A stretch of 64,000 nt of DNA, taken from contig NZ_CP053073.1 of assembly GCF_013003985.1 (NCBI RefSeq), forward strand, positions 2,232,001 to 2,296,000, given 5' to 3'. A program made the position numbers and the translations under genes. A model generated the notes under the pieces. The model worked only from the letters and a program-made list of their open reading frames with translations. It was not told the DNA's origin and made no database searches. Source of the DNA: Usitatibacter palustris (GTDB lineage Bacteria > Pseudomonadota > Gammaproteobacteria > Burkholderiales > Usitatibacteraceae). This document shows positions 23,164 through 32,913 of the stretch, in pieces (position 1 is the first letter of the stretch; every line of letters starts with the position of its first letter).

Positions 23164-25423
23164 GCTGATCCTTGATCGGAAGCGCGCGAATGCGCTTGCC
23201 GGTCGCCGCGAAGATCGCGTTGCACAGCGCCGGCGCGATCGGCGGCACGCCCGGTTCGCCCACGCCGCCCATGTGCTTCGAGTAGTCGCCGGGAACCAGG
23301 TGCACGTGGATCGCCCGCGGCGCCATGTTCATCCGCAGGATCTCGTACTGGTGGAAGTTGTCCTGCACGACGGCCCCGTTCTTGTACGTGATCTCGGAGA
23401 GCATCGCGTTGGAGAGGCCCATGATCACCGCGCCTTCCATCTGCGAGCGGATGCGCTCCGGGTTCACCTGCGCGCCACAGTCGATGACGATGTCCACGCG
23501 CGGGATGGTGAGCGCGCCTTTCGCGTCCACCGCGACCTGGATCACGGAAGCGACATACGTGGTGAAGCTGTAGTGCGCCGCGATGCCGCGTCCCTGGCCC
23601 TTGGGCAACTTGCCACCCCAGCCCGAGGCCTTCGCCGCGATCTCGGTGACGTTGCGCAGGCGCCCGACGTCGTACACGTACAGCGACGGATCCTCACCGT
23701 GGTTCCACGTGTCGTTGAGTGTTCGCGGATCGATCTTGCGCGCGGGTCCCATGAGCTCGAGCAGGAAGTCCTTGGGATCGCGTCCGGCCGCGTTCGCCAT
23801 CTCGCACACCATCGACTGCACCGCGAACGCATGCGGAATGTTGGAGACCGCGCGATACCAGCCCACGCGCGTGTGCGCCGCCGCCTCGGGATTCTCGATG
23901 CGGACGTTGGGCACTTCGAAGGGAACGTTCGCGAGCCCCATGCCGATCTCGATCGCGGATTCCACCTTGGGATCGGGCATGAAGAGCGCCATGAGCGTGG
24001 GCCCCACGCTGCGATGCAGCCACGCGACGGGCTTGCCCGACTTGTCGAGGCCCGCCTCGAGGTGCTCCACGGAGACCGTGTGATAGAACGAATGGTGCAG
24101 GTCATCCTCGCGCGTCCACACGACTTTCACGGGCTTGCCCGGCATCTCGTTCGCGAGCAGCGCCGCTTCGACGGCGAAATCCGCCTTGGACTTGCGTCCG
24201 AAGCCGCCACCCAGCAGCGTCACGTTGATGGTCACGTCCTCGGGTTTCATCCCGAGGCGCTTGGCGACGTCGTTGCGTGCCGCCTGCGGACTCTGCGCAC
24301 ACGTCCACACTTCGCACTTGCCGTCCTTCACGACCGCGGTGGCCGCGGGCGGCTCCATCGGTGCCTGCGCGAGGTGCGGGATGTAGTAGTCGGCCTTCAG
24401 CGTCTTCGCCGCGCCCGCCATCGCCTTGTCCACGTCGCCGTGCGTGCGAATCACCTTGCCCGGCTTCACCGCCGCCGCTTCCATGCCGGCGCGATATTTG
24501 TCGGAGTCGTACGACGCGTTCGCGCCGCCGTCCCATTCGATCTTCAGCGCCTTGCGGCCCTGGATCGCAGCCCAGGTGTTCTCGGCGATTACCGCAACAC
24601 CCGCGAGCGGCGCGAAGGCCGCGGGGATGTCGGTGCCCTTGATCTCGACCACGTTCACCACACCCTTCACCTGGCGCGCGGCGGTCGCGTCGAACGACTT
24701 CACCTTGCCGCCGTACACCGGCGAGCGCGCGATCACCGCGAAGAGCATTCCGGGCATCACGACGTCCTGCGCGTACATGCCCTTGCCCGTCGTCATGTCG
24801 AAGCCATCGACGATGGGCGTCTTGCCCTTGCCGATGTAGCGGAAGTCCTTCGGGTCCTTGAGCTTGATCGCGGCGCCCGTGGGCACGGGCTGCTTCGCGG
24901 CATCGGCCGCGAGCTCGCCGTAGCCCGCCGTCTTGCCCGACTTGGCGTGCGTCACCACGTGGTTGGCGGCCTTCACTTCCGAAACCGGCACGCCCCACTT
25001 GGCCGCGGCCGCGCCTTCCAGCATCTGGCGCGCTGCCGCGCCACACCGGCGCATCGGCGTGAAGAAGTGGCGCGTGGTGCGCGAGCCGTCCGTGTCCTGG
25101 TTGCCGTACTTCTTCTCGTCGCCGGGCGCCTGCACGACGCGGATCTTGCTCCAGTCGGCTTCGAGCTCGTCGGCGATGATCATCGTCACACCGGTGCGCA
25201 CGCCCTGCCCCATCTCAGCGCGATGGCAGGTGACGGAGACGATGCCGTCGGGCGCGATGGCGACGAAGACGAGCGGGTTGTCGATCCATCCATTGGGCAT
25301 GCCGTCGGCACCGTACTTCGGCGGATCCGCGGCGAATACTTCATTGATGCCTCCGGCGAGGGCGAAGCCGCCCGTCGCGGCGATCGCCTGGAGGAAATCG
25401 CGGCGCGTAACGAAAGTGTCCAT
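23153..25423 (-). CDS. Isoquinoline 1-oxidoreductase-type molybdopterin subunit
   Basis: A 756-residue large subunit of the xanthine dehydrogenase/aldehyde oxidase superfamily. It opens with a Tat signal ([20 protein letters not shown]), so it is exported folded to the periplasm. Mo-cofactor motifs include [17 protein letters not shown] and the C-terminal [18 protein letters not shown] with the catalytic Glu in GEPG. It is paired, 2 nt apart, with a [2Fe-2S] subunit, and there is no FAD subunit. That two-subunit layout matches the Ior-type enzymes that pass electrons to cytochrome c rather than NAD. The aromatic N-heterocycle or aldehyde substrate is unknown. Confidence 0.88.
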   Translation of the reverse strand: MDTFVTRRDFLQAIAATGGFALAGGINEVFAADPPKYGADGMPNGWIDNPLVFVAIAPDGIVSVTCHRAEMGQGVRTGVTMIIADELEADWSKIRVVQAPGDEKKYGNQDTDGSRTTRHFFTPMRRCGAAARQMLEGAAAAKWGVPVSEVKAANHVVTHAKSGKTAGYGELAADAAKQPVPTGAAIKLKDPKDFRYIGKGKTPIVDGFDMTTGKGMYAQDVVMPGMLFAVIARSPVYGGKVKSFDATAARQVKGVVNVVEIKGTDIPAAFAPLAGVAVIAENTWAAIQGRKALKIEWDGGANASYDSDKYRAGMEAAAVKPGKVIRTHGDVDKAMAGAAKTLKADYYIPHLAQAPMEPPAATAVVKDGKCEVWTCAQSPQAARNDVAKRLGMKPEDVTINVTLLGGGFGRKSKADFAVEAALLANEMPGKPVKVVWTREDDLHHSFYHTVSVEHLEAGLDKSGKPVAWLHRSVGPTLMALFMPDPKVESAIEIGMGLANVPFEVPNVRIENPEAAAHTRVGWYRAVSNIPHAFAVQSMVCEMANAAGRDPKDFLLELMGPARKIDPRTLNDTWNHGEDPSLYVYDVGRLRNVTEIAAKASGWGGKLPKGQGRGIAAHYSFTTYVASVIQVAVDAKGALTIPRVDIVIDCGAQVNPERIRSQMEGAVIMGLSNAMLSEITYKNGAVVQDNFHQYEILRMNMAPRAIHVHLVPGDYSKHMGGVGEPGVPPIAPALCNAIFAATGKRIRALPIKDQLKA

Positions 25424-25425
25424 GG

Positions 25426-25881
25426 TCAGGCTCCCTTCTTCGCGACTTGTTCGATCGCAGCCTTGATGCGCGGATACGTGCCGCATCGGCAGAGGTTGCC
25501 GGCCATCGCGTTGTCGATGTCCGTGCTCGACGGTGACTTGTTCGCTGCGAGCAGTGCGGCCGCCTGCATGATCTGACCCGACTGGCAGTAGCCGCATTGC
25601 GGCACACCCTGGTCGCGCCACGCAACTTGCAACGGGTGCTTGCCATTCGGATCGAGTCCCTCGATCGTCGTGATCTTCTTGCCGGCGACCGTGCCGATCG
25701 GCGTGAGGCAGGCGCGAATCGCGGCGCCATCGACATGCACGGTGCAAGCGCCGCACAGGGCCATGCCGCAGCCGAACTTCGTGCCGGTCATCTGCAGGAC
25801 GTCGCGGAGATACCAGAGCAGGGGCATTTCGGGGTCGCCATCGAACGACAGCGGCTGCCCATTGACCGTGATCGAAACCAT
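25426..25881 (-). CDS. (2Fe-2S)-binding subunit of molybdenum hydroxylase
   Basis: A 151-residue small subunit with two [2Fe-2S] clusters: a plant-type motif ([16 protein letters not shown], with Cys at the end of AIRAC) and a C-terminal four-helix cluster motif ([11 protein letters not shown] and [11 protein letters not shown]). It relays electrons from the molybdopterin subunit encoded 2 nt downstream. The start at 25881 ([13 protein letters not shown]) matches the family N-terminus. Typical Ior/coxS proteins have the same length. Confidence 0.93.
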   Translation of the reverse strand: MVSITVNGQPLSFDGDPEMPLLWYLRDVLQMTGTKFGCGMALCGACTVHVDGAAIRACLTPIGTVAGKKITTIEGLDPNGKHPLQVAWRDQGVPQCGYCQSGQIMQAAALLAANKSPSSTDIDNAMAGNLCRCGTYPRIKAAIEQVAKKGA

Positions 25882-25977
25882 GGGGTCACTCCTCCAAAGG
25901 TTGATGGTCGGGACGGCCTCTCGTGCGGGCCGCTTGATTCGACTGAATCTATGCTTCCGCGGAGGCGGATGCAAACC

Positions 25978-26559
25978 TCAGGTTTGCGAGCGCGTGATCC
26001 ACTTCGTGACGGTCGGCGGATCCCACTCGGCCATGCGGTCGATGAGATCGCCGGGCGAAACGCCCACCACGTACATCTGCGCGTTCTCGCGTCGCACGAA
26101 CGCCTCGGAGACCGCGTGGTCGAGAAACTCGAGCAGCTTGTCGTAGTAACCGCCGGCGTTGAGGATGCCGCAGGGCTTGCGGTGGAGACCTAGCTGCGAC
26201 CACGTGAGCACCTCGAAGAGCTCCTCGAACGTGCCCCATCCGCCGGGCAGCGCGATGAAGCCGTCGGAAAGCTCCGCCATCAGCGCCTTCCTCTCGTGCA
26301 TCGACTTCACGACGTGCATCTTCGCGAGGCCCTTGTGGTCGACCTCTTTCCCCATCAACACCTCGGGGATGACGCCGATGACTTCGCCGTCGGCCAGGAG
26401 CGCCGCGTCGGCCATCACGCCCATGAGGCCCACCGAGCCTCCGCCGTAGACCACGCCGATGCCGCGCTTTGCGAGTTCACGCCCCAGCGCCTTCGCGCCT
26501 TCTTCGTAGGCGGCGTTCGCGCCGAAGCTCGAACCGGAAAAAACACAGAGGCGTTTCAC
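25978..26559 (-). CDS. LOG-family protein (TIGR00730 Rossmann fold)
   Basis: A 193-residue protein of the LOG family, which hydrolyses cytokinin riboside 5'-monophosphate or other nucleoside monophosphates to base plus ribose 5-phosphate. The signature PGGWGTFEE is present in DGFIALPGGWGTFEELFEVL, and the upstream VYGGGSVGLMG and MHERKALM segments are typical. Its start overlaps the stop of the CYTH gene (4 nt). In bacteria it may act in nucleotide salvage; cytokinin production is not implied. Confidence 0.9.
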   Translation of the reverse strand: MKRLCVFSGSSFGANAAYEEGAKALGRELAKRGIGVVYGGGSVGLMGVMADAALLADGEVIGVIPEVLMGKEVDHKGLAKMHVVKSMHERKALMAELSDGFIALPGGWGTFEELFEVLTWSQLGLHRKPCGILNAGGYYDKLLEFLDHAVSEAFVRRENAQMYVVGVSPGDLIDRMAEWDPPTVTKWITRSQT

Positions 26560-27080
26560 TTCGTACTCCCTTTATTGGCCAGTAAGTCCAGATACGCGCC
26601 CTGCAGCAGTTGCGCGCGTTCGATGCCGAGCGAAGCCATGAGGCTTTCGGCGACGGCGTGGCCGGCCTCGAGCGTCTCGCCTTCGGCAAGCACGACCTCC
26701 AGCTCGATGAAATCACCGAGGCCTTCCACCGCATCCAGGTGCACGCGCGTGCGATCGACAATGTAGAGGCGGCGGCGCTTGCGCACGCGCCCGATGACAC
26801 CGACGGCGCGTGCGAGGCTCTCGCGAAGCCCAGCGGGATCGGGCACCGGTGTGAGCACGTAGTCGCTCGCCTTCGGCCCCGCGTCGTCGGCGCGCGTGTA
26901 GTGGATGAGCTCGCCCCGGCCATCGGCAAACTCGCGCAGCTTCAATCGCCCGTGCGCGGCGGCGAAGAAGGTGTCGTCCTGCACGAGGTCCGTCGGTCCC
27001 TCGGTGGCGATGGCGCGCGCGCGCCGCTCAGTGGCGGCGGGATCGATCACCCTCGCCTTGATCTCGATGTTGCGCGGCAC
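26556..27080 (-). CDS. CYTH-domain protein (class IV adenylate cyclase-like/thiamine triphosphatase-like)
   Basis: A 174-residue CYTH tunnel-fold protein starting at the GTG at 27080 (VPRNIEIKARV). The ExK element is seen as NIEIKAR, and conserved charged strands follow (GRLKLREFADGRGELIHYTR, RKRRRLYIVDRTRVHLD, GDFIELEVVL). The fold binds triphosphates and divalent metals; members are adenylate cyclases, thiamine triphosphatases or tripolyphosphatases. The product cannot be chosen from sequence. It sits 4 nt downstream of the epimerase gene in the same direction. Confidence 0.82.
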   Translation of the reverse strand: MPRNIEIKARVIDPAATERRARAIATEGPTDLVQDDTFFAAAHGRLKLREFADGRGELIHYTRADDAGPKASDYVLTPVPDPAGLRESLARAVGVIGRVRKRRRLYIVDRTRVHLDAVEGLGDFIELEVVLAEGETLEAGHAVAESLMASLGIERAQLLQGAYLDLLANKGSTK

Positions 27081-27084
27081 GGAA

Positions 27085-28071
27085 TCAACAAGCCACGGGG
27101 AATGGGCCGTCGGTGAATTCCTGCTCGTGGTAGCCCTTCTTGCCGATGCTGCGCGCGAGCGGGCTGAGGAAGCTCTCGTTCGCCCGCAGCAACGCGACCA
27201 CGCGCGCGAAATCGTAATGCGGCTTCCACCCCAGCTCGCGGCGCGCGCGCTCGTTGCTGTAGACGCGATCGAGGCTCGGGAACATCGACCAGCCGCGGCG
27301 CGCGAATTCCTCCACGTACTCGGGAACGTAGCGTGCAAGGACGGCGGGCGCGTCGCGAGAGAGCTCCTCGAGGTCGTCGGGCTGGAACGGCGTGGTGGCG
27401 CTGATGATGTAGCGCCCGAAGCCCACGGCGGCTGCGCGCTCGATCGCGACCTCGTGCGCATCGACCACGTCCTGGATCTCGACGCGGCGATGGAGGAACT
27501 CGTTCACCTTCACGTTGGCGTCATCGAAGCGGCGGCGCGTGTCGGCGTCGTCATCGATCTCGGGGAAGAAGCGCGAGGTCTTGAGGATGACGCACGGGAT
27601 CTTCTCGCGAGCATGGAAGAGCTCGCAGAGATCCTCGGCGGCGACCTTGGTCACGCCGTAGATGTTCTTCGGTTGCGGGCGCAGCTCTTCATCCACCCAC
27701 ACCGAAGGCGCGCCGGGCGCCGGGTTCATCGCGCGGCCGAACGTGCTGGTGGTGCTCGTGAAGACGAACGCCTTCACGCCCGCGGCGGCAGCTTCTTCAA
27801 GAAGATTCGACGTTCCCGTGATGTTGGTGTCGATGAAGTCCTGCCGCGTGTGCGTGGCGACGTGCGGCTTGTGCAGCGTGGCCGCATGCAGCACGGCCTC
27901 CACACCGCTCATGCGCTCATGCACGAAGGCTCGGTCGGCGATGGAGCCGACGTGGCCGGTGAAAGGGCCCGGCTTCACATCCAGGCCGATGATTTCATGG
28001 GACTTGTCGCGCAGGGTGCGGACCAGCGCTTCTCCGAGATGGCCGCTGGTGCCCGTAATGAGGATCTTCAT
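27085..28071 (-). CDS. NAD-dependent epimerase/dehydratase (extended SDR)
   Basis: A 328-residue extended SDR. The N-terminal motif is ITGTSGHLGEALVRTL, the catalytic Tyr and Lys appear in KNIYGVTKVAAED (YxxxK), and the Ser/Thr in FTSTTSTFG. The substrate is probably a nucleotide sugar or a related carbonyl compound, but no sugar gene cluster is adjacent. It appears to be the first gene of a three-gene string with the CYTH and LOG genes, 16 nt after the metalloprotease stop region on the complementary side. Confidence 0.87.
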   Translation of the reverse strand: MKILITGTSGHLGEALVRTLRDKSHEIIGLDVKPGPFTGHVGSIADRAFVHERMSGVEAVLHAATLHKPHVATHTRQDFIDTNITGTSNLLEEAAAAGVKAFVFTSTTSTFGRAMNPAPGAPSVWVDEELRPQPKNIYGVTKVAAEDLCELFHAREKIPCVILKTSRFFPEIDDDADTRRRFDDANVKVNEFLHRRVEIQDVVDAHEVAIERAAAVGFGRYIISATTPFQPDDLEELSRDAPAVLARYVPEYVEEFARRGWSMFPSLDRVYSNERARRELGWKPHYDFARVVALLRANESFLSPLARSIGKKGYHEQEFTDGPFPVAC

Positions 28072-28087
28072 GCCTCGAATTTTGCCA

Positions 28088-29866
28088 TTACCGGCAACCG
28101 GCCGCGCGTGACGAGAAGATGTAGCGATCCATCGGCTTGTCGACCGCGATCGCGTCATCCCGATAGATCATGCGTCCCGTGTTCGTGTCCGTGAAGCTCA
28201 GGATCAATTCCCCCACCTTGCTGGGCGCGCCGACGAAGGCGCTGTTGATGGTCTCGGCGCTGTTGTTCGTCGCATCGAGCGGCCGGAAGAGCGGCCCTCC
28301 GACGGCGTCGAGGGCAACGCCCGTCGTCTTGAAGAGATCGCCCTTGTAGCTTCCGTCGGGCTGGCGCACGAGTGACGACGCCGAGCGCCACATCGGAGCA
28401 CGCGCCCGGTCGTAGGTCATGATCACGGCGAACATGATGTCCGCTTCATGGGACGCGAACAGGCCCCAGCCTGCCTCGGACGCCCGGTTCCACGCGGCCG
28501 CGAAATCGCCCGGCGGATTGTCGGATAGCCCGCAGGTCTGCGACTGCGAAGTGAACCGCATGCGCGAAAGCCCGTTCGCGATCCGGATCGGCCGCCCATC
28601 GAGCACGATGTCGAGCGAGATCTGCGCCCAGTCCGGCGAGTTGAAGCTCAGCACGGCATTGCCGATATCGACGACGTCGGAGGGATCGAGGATCGCGGGA
28701 CGCCCCGTGGCCTGGTCGAGCGGCAGGCCCTGCTTCACCCGGTAGATCCGTCCGTGAAAGCCCTCGTCGGGACGCAGCCTGAGATCGGGACCCACCAGCC
28801 ACAGCGGTTTTCCGCTCGTGTCGTGCGTGAACCAGATCGCGAAGATCGTCTCGCCCTGCTGCGTGATCGACCAGCCCTGGCCGGGTTCGCGCGGGTTGAA
28901 CCACAGTCCGGCGCCGAAGCCTCGCGCGCGCCACGTCGTCGGGGAAATGGCCGCGAGCTCGAAGCGCGTTTCCTTGATGGAACGAGCGGCGTCCGCCGTG
29001 GCGGGATTGCCGCAAGGAACGCCGTTCGGGCACTGGAGCCGGGGATTGCTGAAGAAGGACCCCGGCGGGAACCCGATCATCGCGTCGCCGATGTTCGAGT
29101 TGTTCGCCGTCGCGATGAAGCCGCCCGAATAGGGAAACCGGCCAAAGCTCGGACCGCCAACCCCGTCCCCGTGGGTGAGCCCCATGAGGTGGCCCAGCTC
29201 GTGCGCCATCAGCATGCCCAATGAGGCGATGTTGGCGAAGATCGTTTGCCCCGCCGCGTTCGTCGACCGGTACACGCCCGGCGCATCGAACACGAACGCA
29301 AAGCTCCGGTTATTGAAGGCCCACATGTTCGCGGTGTCGAGGAAGCGCGGCGAGTTCGCGAATCCGCACTGATTCGCCTTGCAGCCGATCTCGTTCAGGC
29401 TTTCGTTCACATCCGCCACGACCAGCAGCAGGTCACCACCCCTCACCGTCGAGATGTTGCGCATGTCCGGGTGGTCGACATCCGCAGGCTTCGTGGGCTC
29501 CCACGCGGAGTCACGCACCAGGTCGAATCGAAGTTGGACGCGGGTATCCGACTGCGCGTAGATGCGGTTCGCATGGGTCGTCCCGGCACGAAGCCGCGCC
29601 ATCGCAGGCTCCCACCCGCCGTGCGATGCGATCCAGGCCCGGGTCGGCCACACGAGGACATCCACGATCGCCCACGTGTCGGAATCCTGCGCGCCCTGGT
29701 TGAACAGCGCGTCGGACGACTCGCAGACCGGCTCGGTGGCATTCAGGGCGAAGCGGCAGATGCGATTGCCTCCCGCAGGCCCGAGCCCATGCGCCGACCC
29801 CACTGCCACCGTCAACAGCAGGGCCAGGGCGATCTGTTTGCACGCGTGGACCATGAGTGCCGCCAT
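28088..29866 (-). CDS. Secreted zinc metalloprotease (metzincin) with C-terminal ESGWG-type repeats
   Basis: A 592-residue secreted protein with a signal peptide (KQIALALLLTVAVGSAHG). The zinc site is His222-Glu223-x2-His226-x2-Gly229-x2-His232 in AHELGHLMGLTH, a metzincin (M12-like) signature. A reprolysin-type domain fills residues ~30-300. The C-terminal half contains two copies of a repeat also found in the divergent gene: GLWFNPREPGQGWSITQQ and WNRASEAGWGLFASHE, each followed by an IWFTHD or VIMTYD strand. It is probably exported and may target an extracellular protein. It shares a 75-nt start-to-start intergenic region with the divergent gene at 29942. Confidence 0.82.
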   Translation of the reverse strand: MAALMVHACKQIALALLLTVAVGSAHGLGPAGGNRICRFALNATEPVCESSDALFNQGAQDSDTWAIVDVLVWPTRAWIASHGGWEPAMARLRAGTTHANRIYAQSDTRVQLRFDLVRDSAWEPTKPADVDHPDMRNISTVRGGDLLLVVADVNESLNEIGCKANQCGFANSPRFLDTANMWAFNNRSFAFVFDAPGVYRSTNAAGQTIFANIASLGMLMAHELGHLMGLTHGDGVGGPSFGRFPYSGGFIATANNSNIGDAMIGFPPGSFFSNPRLQCPNGVPCGNPATADAARSIKETRFELAAISPTTWRARGFGAGLWFNPREPGQGWSITQQGETIFAIWFTHDTSGKPLWLVGPDLRLRPDEGFHGRIYRVKQGLPLDQATGRPAILDPSDVVDIGNAVLSFNSPDWAQISLDIVLDGRPIRIANGLSRMRFTSQSQTCGLSDNPPGDFAAAWNRASEAGWGLFASHEADIMFAVIMTYDRARAPMWRSASSLVRQPDGSYKGDLFKTTGVALDAVGGPLFRPLDATNNSAETINSAFVGAPSKVGELILSFTDTNTGRMIYRDDAIAVDKPMDRYIFSSRAAGCR

Positions 29867-29941
29867 GGTAACGGCTCACGCATCACGGCCGTGTGCAGAA
29901 TATTCTGTTGAATGAAAGTGACTGACGCGAGAGACTGGGTC

Positions 29942-31552
29942 ATGAGATTTCTTCACGCCGCCTGCCTGCGAATTGCGGGCAGTCTCGCCATCGCGATCGC
30001 CGTCCTGGCCGCACCCGCAGCCTGGGCCGCGACGCTCGCCGTGCCGCCCCCCACGAACCTCAGCGATCACTGGTGGATCCCGGCAGAAAGCGGCTGGGGT
30101 CTCTACCTCACCCAGCACGACGAGCGCGTGCTCTTCGGCCTCCTGTTCGTCTATTCCGAAACGGGCCGCGCGCAGTGGTTCGTGATGCCCGAGATGAAAC
30201 GTGGCGAGGGAGCGGCCCCGGTGTATTCCGGCGCGCTCTATTCCACGAACGGCTCGCCGATCGGCACGACTTTCAATCCGGCCTCGACGCTTGTGCAGCA
30301 GCGCGGCCAGGCGACGATCACGCCGCTGCTCGACGGACGCGCGCAACTGCGCTACAGCGTGGACGGCACGACGATCGAGAAGACGATCCAGCGGATGGAC
30401 GTGGTGGCACTCCCGATCGATGGGGCGTACTCCGTGCGACTCGCCGCGAGCGAGACGACGTCGTGCAACGGTCAAACAGCCCCCGACCGCGAGATCTGGC
30501 GGATCACGCGCACGGCCACGGGCTACGAGTTCTCGCGGGCGCGTTACGGGGAGAACCCCAGCACGCCGCGCCCGCTCCAGTACACGCAGCACGGCAACGC
30601 GGCCACCGCCTCGTTCGCCGAGCCGTCGTCGCCCGCGCGCGGTAGCTGGACGCTCGTGCTCGACAGCCTCACGGGCTACGCCCTGAACGGCACGTTCGCC
30701 TTCATCGAGGATTCCCCGATCGGCGGTTGCACGATGCGGGGCAGCTTCTCGGCCACCCGGGATTTTCCGCTCATCTCGGAACCGGGCTATCTCGGCGACC
30801 AGTATTGGGACCCGGTCGAATCCGGTTGGGGACTCTCCGTGAGCCACGGAAGCTTTGGCCTCTTCGCGATCCTGTTCGTCTACTCGAGCGAGGCGCGCGA
30901 CGCACAGGGCCGAGGGCTCGCGCAGTGGTACGTGATGCCCGAGATGAGCCCCTTGCCGATCCCCGAACCCGTACCGGATCCTCCGCCGCCTCCGTCGGGC
31001 TACAGGGGCACGATCTACGCGACGCAGGGAACGCCGTTCACGCAGCCCTTCAATGCGGCCGGCGTCACCCTCACATCCATCGGCGATGCGACCCTCAGCA
31101 CTATCTCCGGGACCACCGCGACGCTGACCTATCGCATCGGCGCCCAGAGCGTCACGAAGGTGCTTCGGCGCTTCGAGACGGCCCCGCTGCCGCTGGTGGG
31201 GCGATACCGCGTCAGCATGAACACGTTCATTTCAGCGTGCAGCCTGCGACTGACGATCGATGAAACCTGGACGTTCGAGCGCGCGGCGGACGGCGGACTC
31301 CTTGTATCGCGAACGGACGTGGACGGCGCGGTACTCGGCGTGCGGGAACCCGTTCAACTCGCGCAGCTAGGCAAGCTCGCCCGGCTGAATTTCTCGTCGG
31401 CGCACGAGGGCACCGCCCGCAACTGGTTCGTGGCCTTCGAGCATGTAGGCGCGGGCGGGCTCGGTGGCGGATTCACGCGCACGATGACGGACGGCTCCTG
31501 CTACGCCAACGGAACCTTCGCCGCCGCGAGAGTGCCCGCCGCGAGTCCGTAA
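29942..31552 (+). CDS. Secreted protein with two ESGWG repeat domains
   Basis: A 536-residue exported protein (signal peptide LRIAGSLAIAIAVLAAPAAWA). It consists of two ~230-residue copies of one module. The first begins HWWIPAESGWGLYLTQHD and runs to QWFVMPEMKRG; the second begins QYWDPVESGWGLSVSHGS and runs to QWYVMPEMSPLP. Each is followed by a beta-rich part ending with an acidic loop. The same motif occurs in the metalloprotease encoded divergently. I recognise no named domain. I chose the ATG at 29942; an in-frame ATG at 29912 would add ten residues before the signal peptide. Confidence 0.72.
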   Translation: MRFLHAACLRIAGSLAIAIAVLAAPAAWAATLAVPPPTNLSDHWWIPAESGWGLYLTQHDERVLFGLLFVYSETGRAQWFVMPEMKRGEGAAPVYSGALYSTNGSPIGTTFNPASTLVQQRGQATITPLLDGRAQLRYSVDGTTIEKTIQRMDVVALPIDGAYSVRLAASETTSCNGQTAPDREIWRITRTATGYEFSRARYGENPSTPRPLQYTQHGNAATASFAEPSSPARGSWTLVLDSLTGYALNGTFAFIEDSPIGGCTMRGSFSATRDFPLISEPGYLGDQYWDPVESGWGLSVSHGSFGLFAILFVYSSEARDAQGRGLAQWYVMPEMSPLPIPEPVPDPPPPPSGYRGTIYATQGTPFTQPFNAAGVTLTSIGDATLSTISGTTATLTYRIGAQSVTKVLRRFETAPLPLVGRYRVSMNTFISACSLRLTIDETWTFERAADGGLLVSRTDVDGAVLGVREPVQLAQLGKLARLNFSSAHEGTARNWFVAFEHVGAGGLGGGFTRTMTDGSCYANGTFAAARVPAASP

Positions 31553-31560
31553 AGCGCGTC

Positions 31561-32298
31561 TCACGCTGCGAGCGCTACGGCATCGGCGCCGGCCGCGAAG
31601 CGCAACTGCCGCGACGTATCGTTCGCCGCCCTGAAGACCACCTCCGCAACGTCCTCCGCTGTCGTCACCGCGCCCGGATTCGCGAACCCCGCGAAGATGC
31701 GCTGCGCGAACGGCGCGTACGGCTCGGTGATGAGGCCGTTCATGCGATCGCCCGAGTTGGCCGTGAAGTTCGTGTTCGGACCGTAGCCCGGCTCGACCAG
31801 CTTCACGCGGATGCCGAACTCGGCGGCCTCGTGCGCGAGCGAGGCGGTGAACCCCTGGATCGCGGTCTTGCTCGCGGTGTACGCGGCGACCAGCGGGAAC
31901 GGTGCGAGGGTGGCGCTGGAGGTGACGTTGATGATCACGCCGGCGCCGCGCTCCCGCATCTGGGGTATGACGCCGCGCGTCATAGCCATCGTCCCGAACG
32001 TGTTGGTCTCGAAGACTTCGCGAATCGTGTCCATCGGCGTCGCCTCGAAAGCGCCGAACAATCCGATGCCCGCGTTGTTCACGAGCACATCGATGGGGCC
32101 TGCGGCTTCGAGTGCGGCGGCGATGCTCTTCGGGTCGGTGACGTCGAGGGGAAGGATGCGCAGGCGGTCGGACGCGGGAAGAATCCCCTCCTTCGGCGTG
32201 CGCATGGTGGCGACGACGTTCCAGCCGTGCCAGAGGAAGTAGCGGGCGGTCTCGAGGCCGTAGCCGGACGAGCAACCGGTGATGAGGACGGTCTTCAT
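31561..32298 (-). CDS. SDR-family oxidoreductase
   Basis: A 245-residue classical short-chain dehydrogenase. The cofactor motif is LITGCSSGYGLETARYF, the NNAGIG motif is present, and the catalytic Tyr-x3-Lys is YTASKTAIQGF. I chose the ATG at 32298 (MKTVLITGCSS), the family start. A block upstream (32329-32374) is also found upstream of the membrane protein gene at 32914, suggesting both are controlled by the same regulator. The substrate is unknown. Confidence 0.9.
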   Translation of the reverse strand: MKTVLITGCSSGYGLETARYFLWHGWNVVATMRTPKEGILPASDRLRILPLDVTDPKSIAAALEAAGPIDVLVNNAGIGLFGAFEATPMDTIREVFETNTFGTMAMTRGVIPQMRERGAGVIINVTSSATLAPFPLVAAYTASKTAIQGFTASLAHEAAEFGIRVKLVEPGYGPNTNFTANSGDRMNGLITEPYAPFAQRIFAGFANPGAVTTAEDVAEVVFRAANDTSRQLRFAAGADAVALAA

Positions 32299-32328
32299 GG
32301 CGGTCTCCGTGGGTGCGTGGTTGATGGA

Positions 32329-32374
32329 CGCCACGATAACCGCCCTGCTCAGGACGTTCTACAACGAACTGTCC
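32329..32374 (-). promoter_or_regulatory. Shared promoter/operator block upstream of the SDR gene
   Basis: Read on the plus strand: CGCCACGATA at 32329-32338, then GGACG at 32352, CTACAA at 32359-32364 and GTCC at 32371-32374. The same four blocks recur upstream of the gene at 33333 with identical spacing (23 nt from CGCCACGATA to GGACG, 19 nt from GGACG to GTCC). GGAC and GTCC make an inverted pair around CTACAA. On the minus strand TTGTAG and TATCGT could be a weak -35 and -10. It is a candidate site for the AraC regulator at 33671. Confidence 0.55.
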
Positions 32375-32394
32375 GTATTTTGTTTGTATTCGTC

Positions 32395-32868
32395 CTACTG
32401 ACGCAGGTTCGCCGGCAGCTTGAGCTCGCCCTGCGACTGGAAGCTCGTGGACCCGAACATCGGCCCGTTCAGCTTGCCCTCCATTCGATAGGTGATCTTC
32501 TCCGGCGCCTGGCCGCCCGCGAACATGCCGAGCGCCGACTGCACCAGGCGCAGCGTGGATGCCGTGAGGGGGATGCTCACGATGGCCTCGCTGAAGCGCG
32601 GAATGGTGCCTCGAGCGTCGCTCACGCCGCTCGCGAACGTGCTGCCCTGGACTTCGAGCCTCAGGTAAACCCCGTCGTACTCGATCGGCAGATCGTTGGG
32701 GTTCTGCACGCGAAGCTTCACCAGCATGCGAAGCTCCATGCCCTCCGACGGCAGCGACTCGATGTCGGCGACAGTGACCTGGACCGGGTCGCGGCCGGGC
32801 ATGCCGGCACAACCGCCCACGAGCAGCGCGATGCTTGCTACGAGTACTGACAGGAAGTTCGTTCTCAT
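32395..32868 (-). CDS. LEA type 2 family lipoprotein
   Basis: A 157-residue lipoprotein; the lipobox is SIALLVGGCAG (Cys20). The mature part is a LEA_2/WHy-like immunoglobulin fold with LRMLVKLRVQNPNDLPIEYDGVYLRLEV-type strands (seen as VKLRVQNPNDLPIEYDGV). Such proteins are associated with stress tolerance or water and lipid handling at the envelope, but no direct activity is known. It is upstream of the SDR gene on the same strand with a 96-nt gap that holds the shared promoter block. Confidence 0.8.
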   Translation of the reverse strand: MRTNFLSVLVASIALLVGGCAGMPGRDPVQVTVADIESLPSEGMELRMLVKLRVQNPNDLPIEYDGVYLRLEVQGSTFASGVSDARGTIPRFSEAIVSIPLTASTLRLVQSALGMFAGGQAPEKITYRMEGKLNGPMFGSTSFQSQGELKLPANLRQ

Positions 32869-32913
32869 GGGGGTAGGACGCCCGATCGGAGCAATAGGTT
32901 TCCCGATCCTAGT

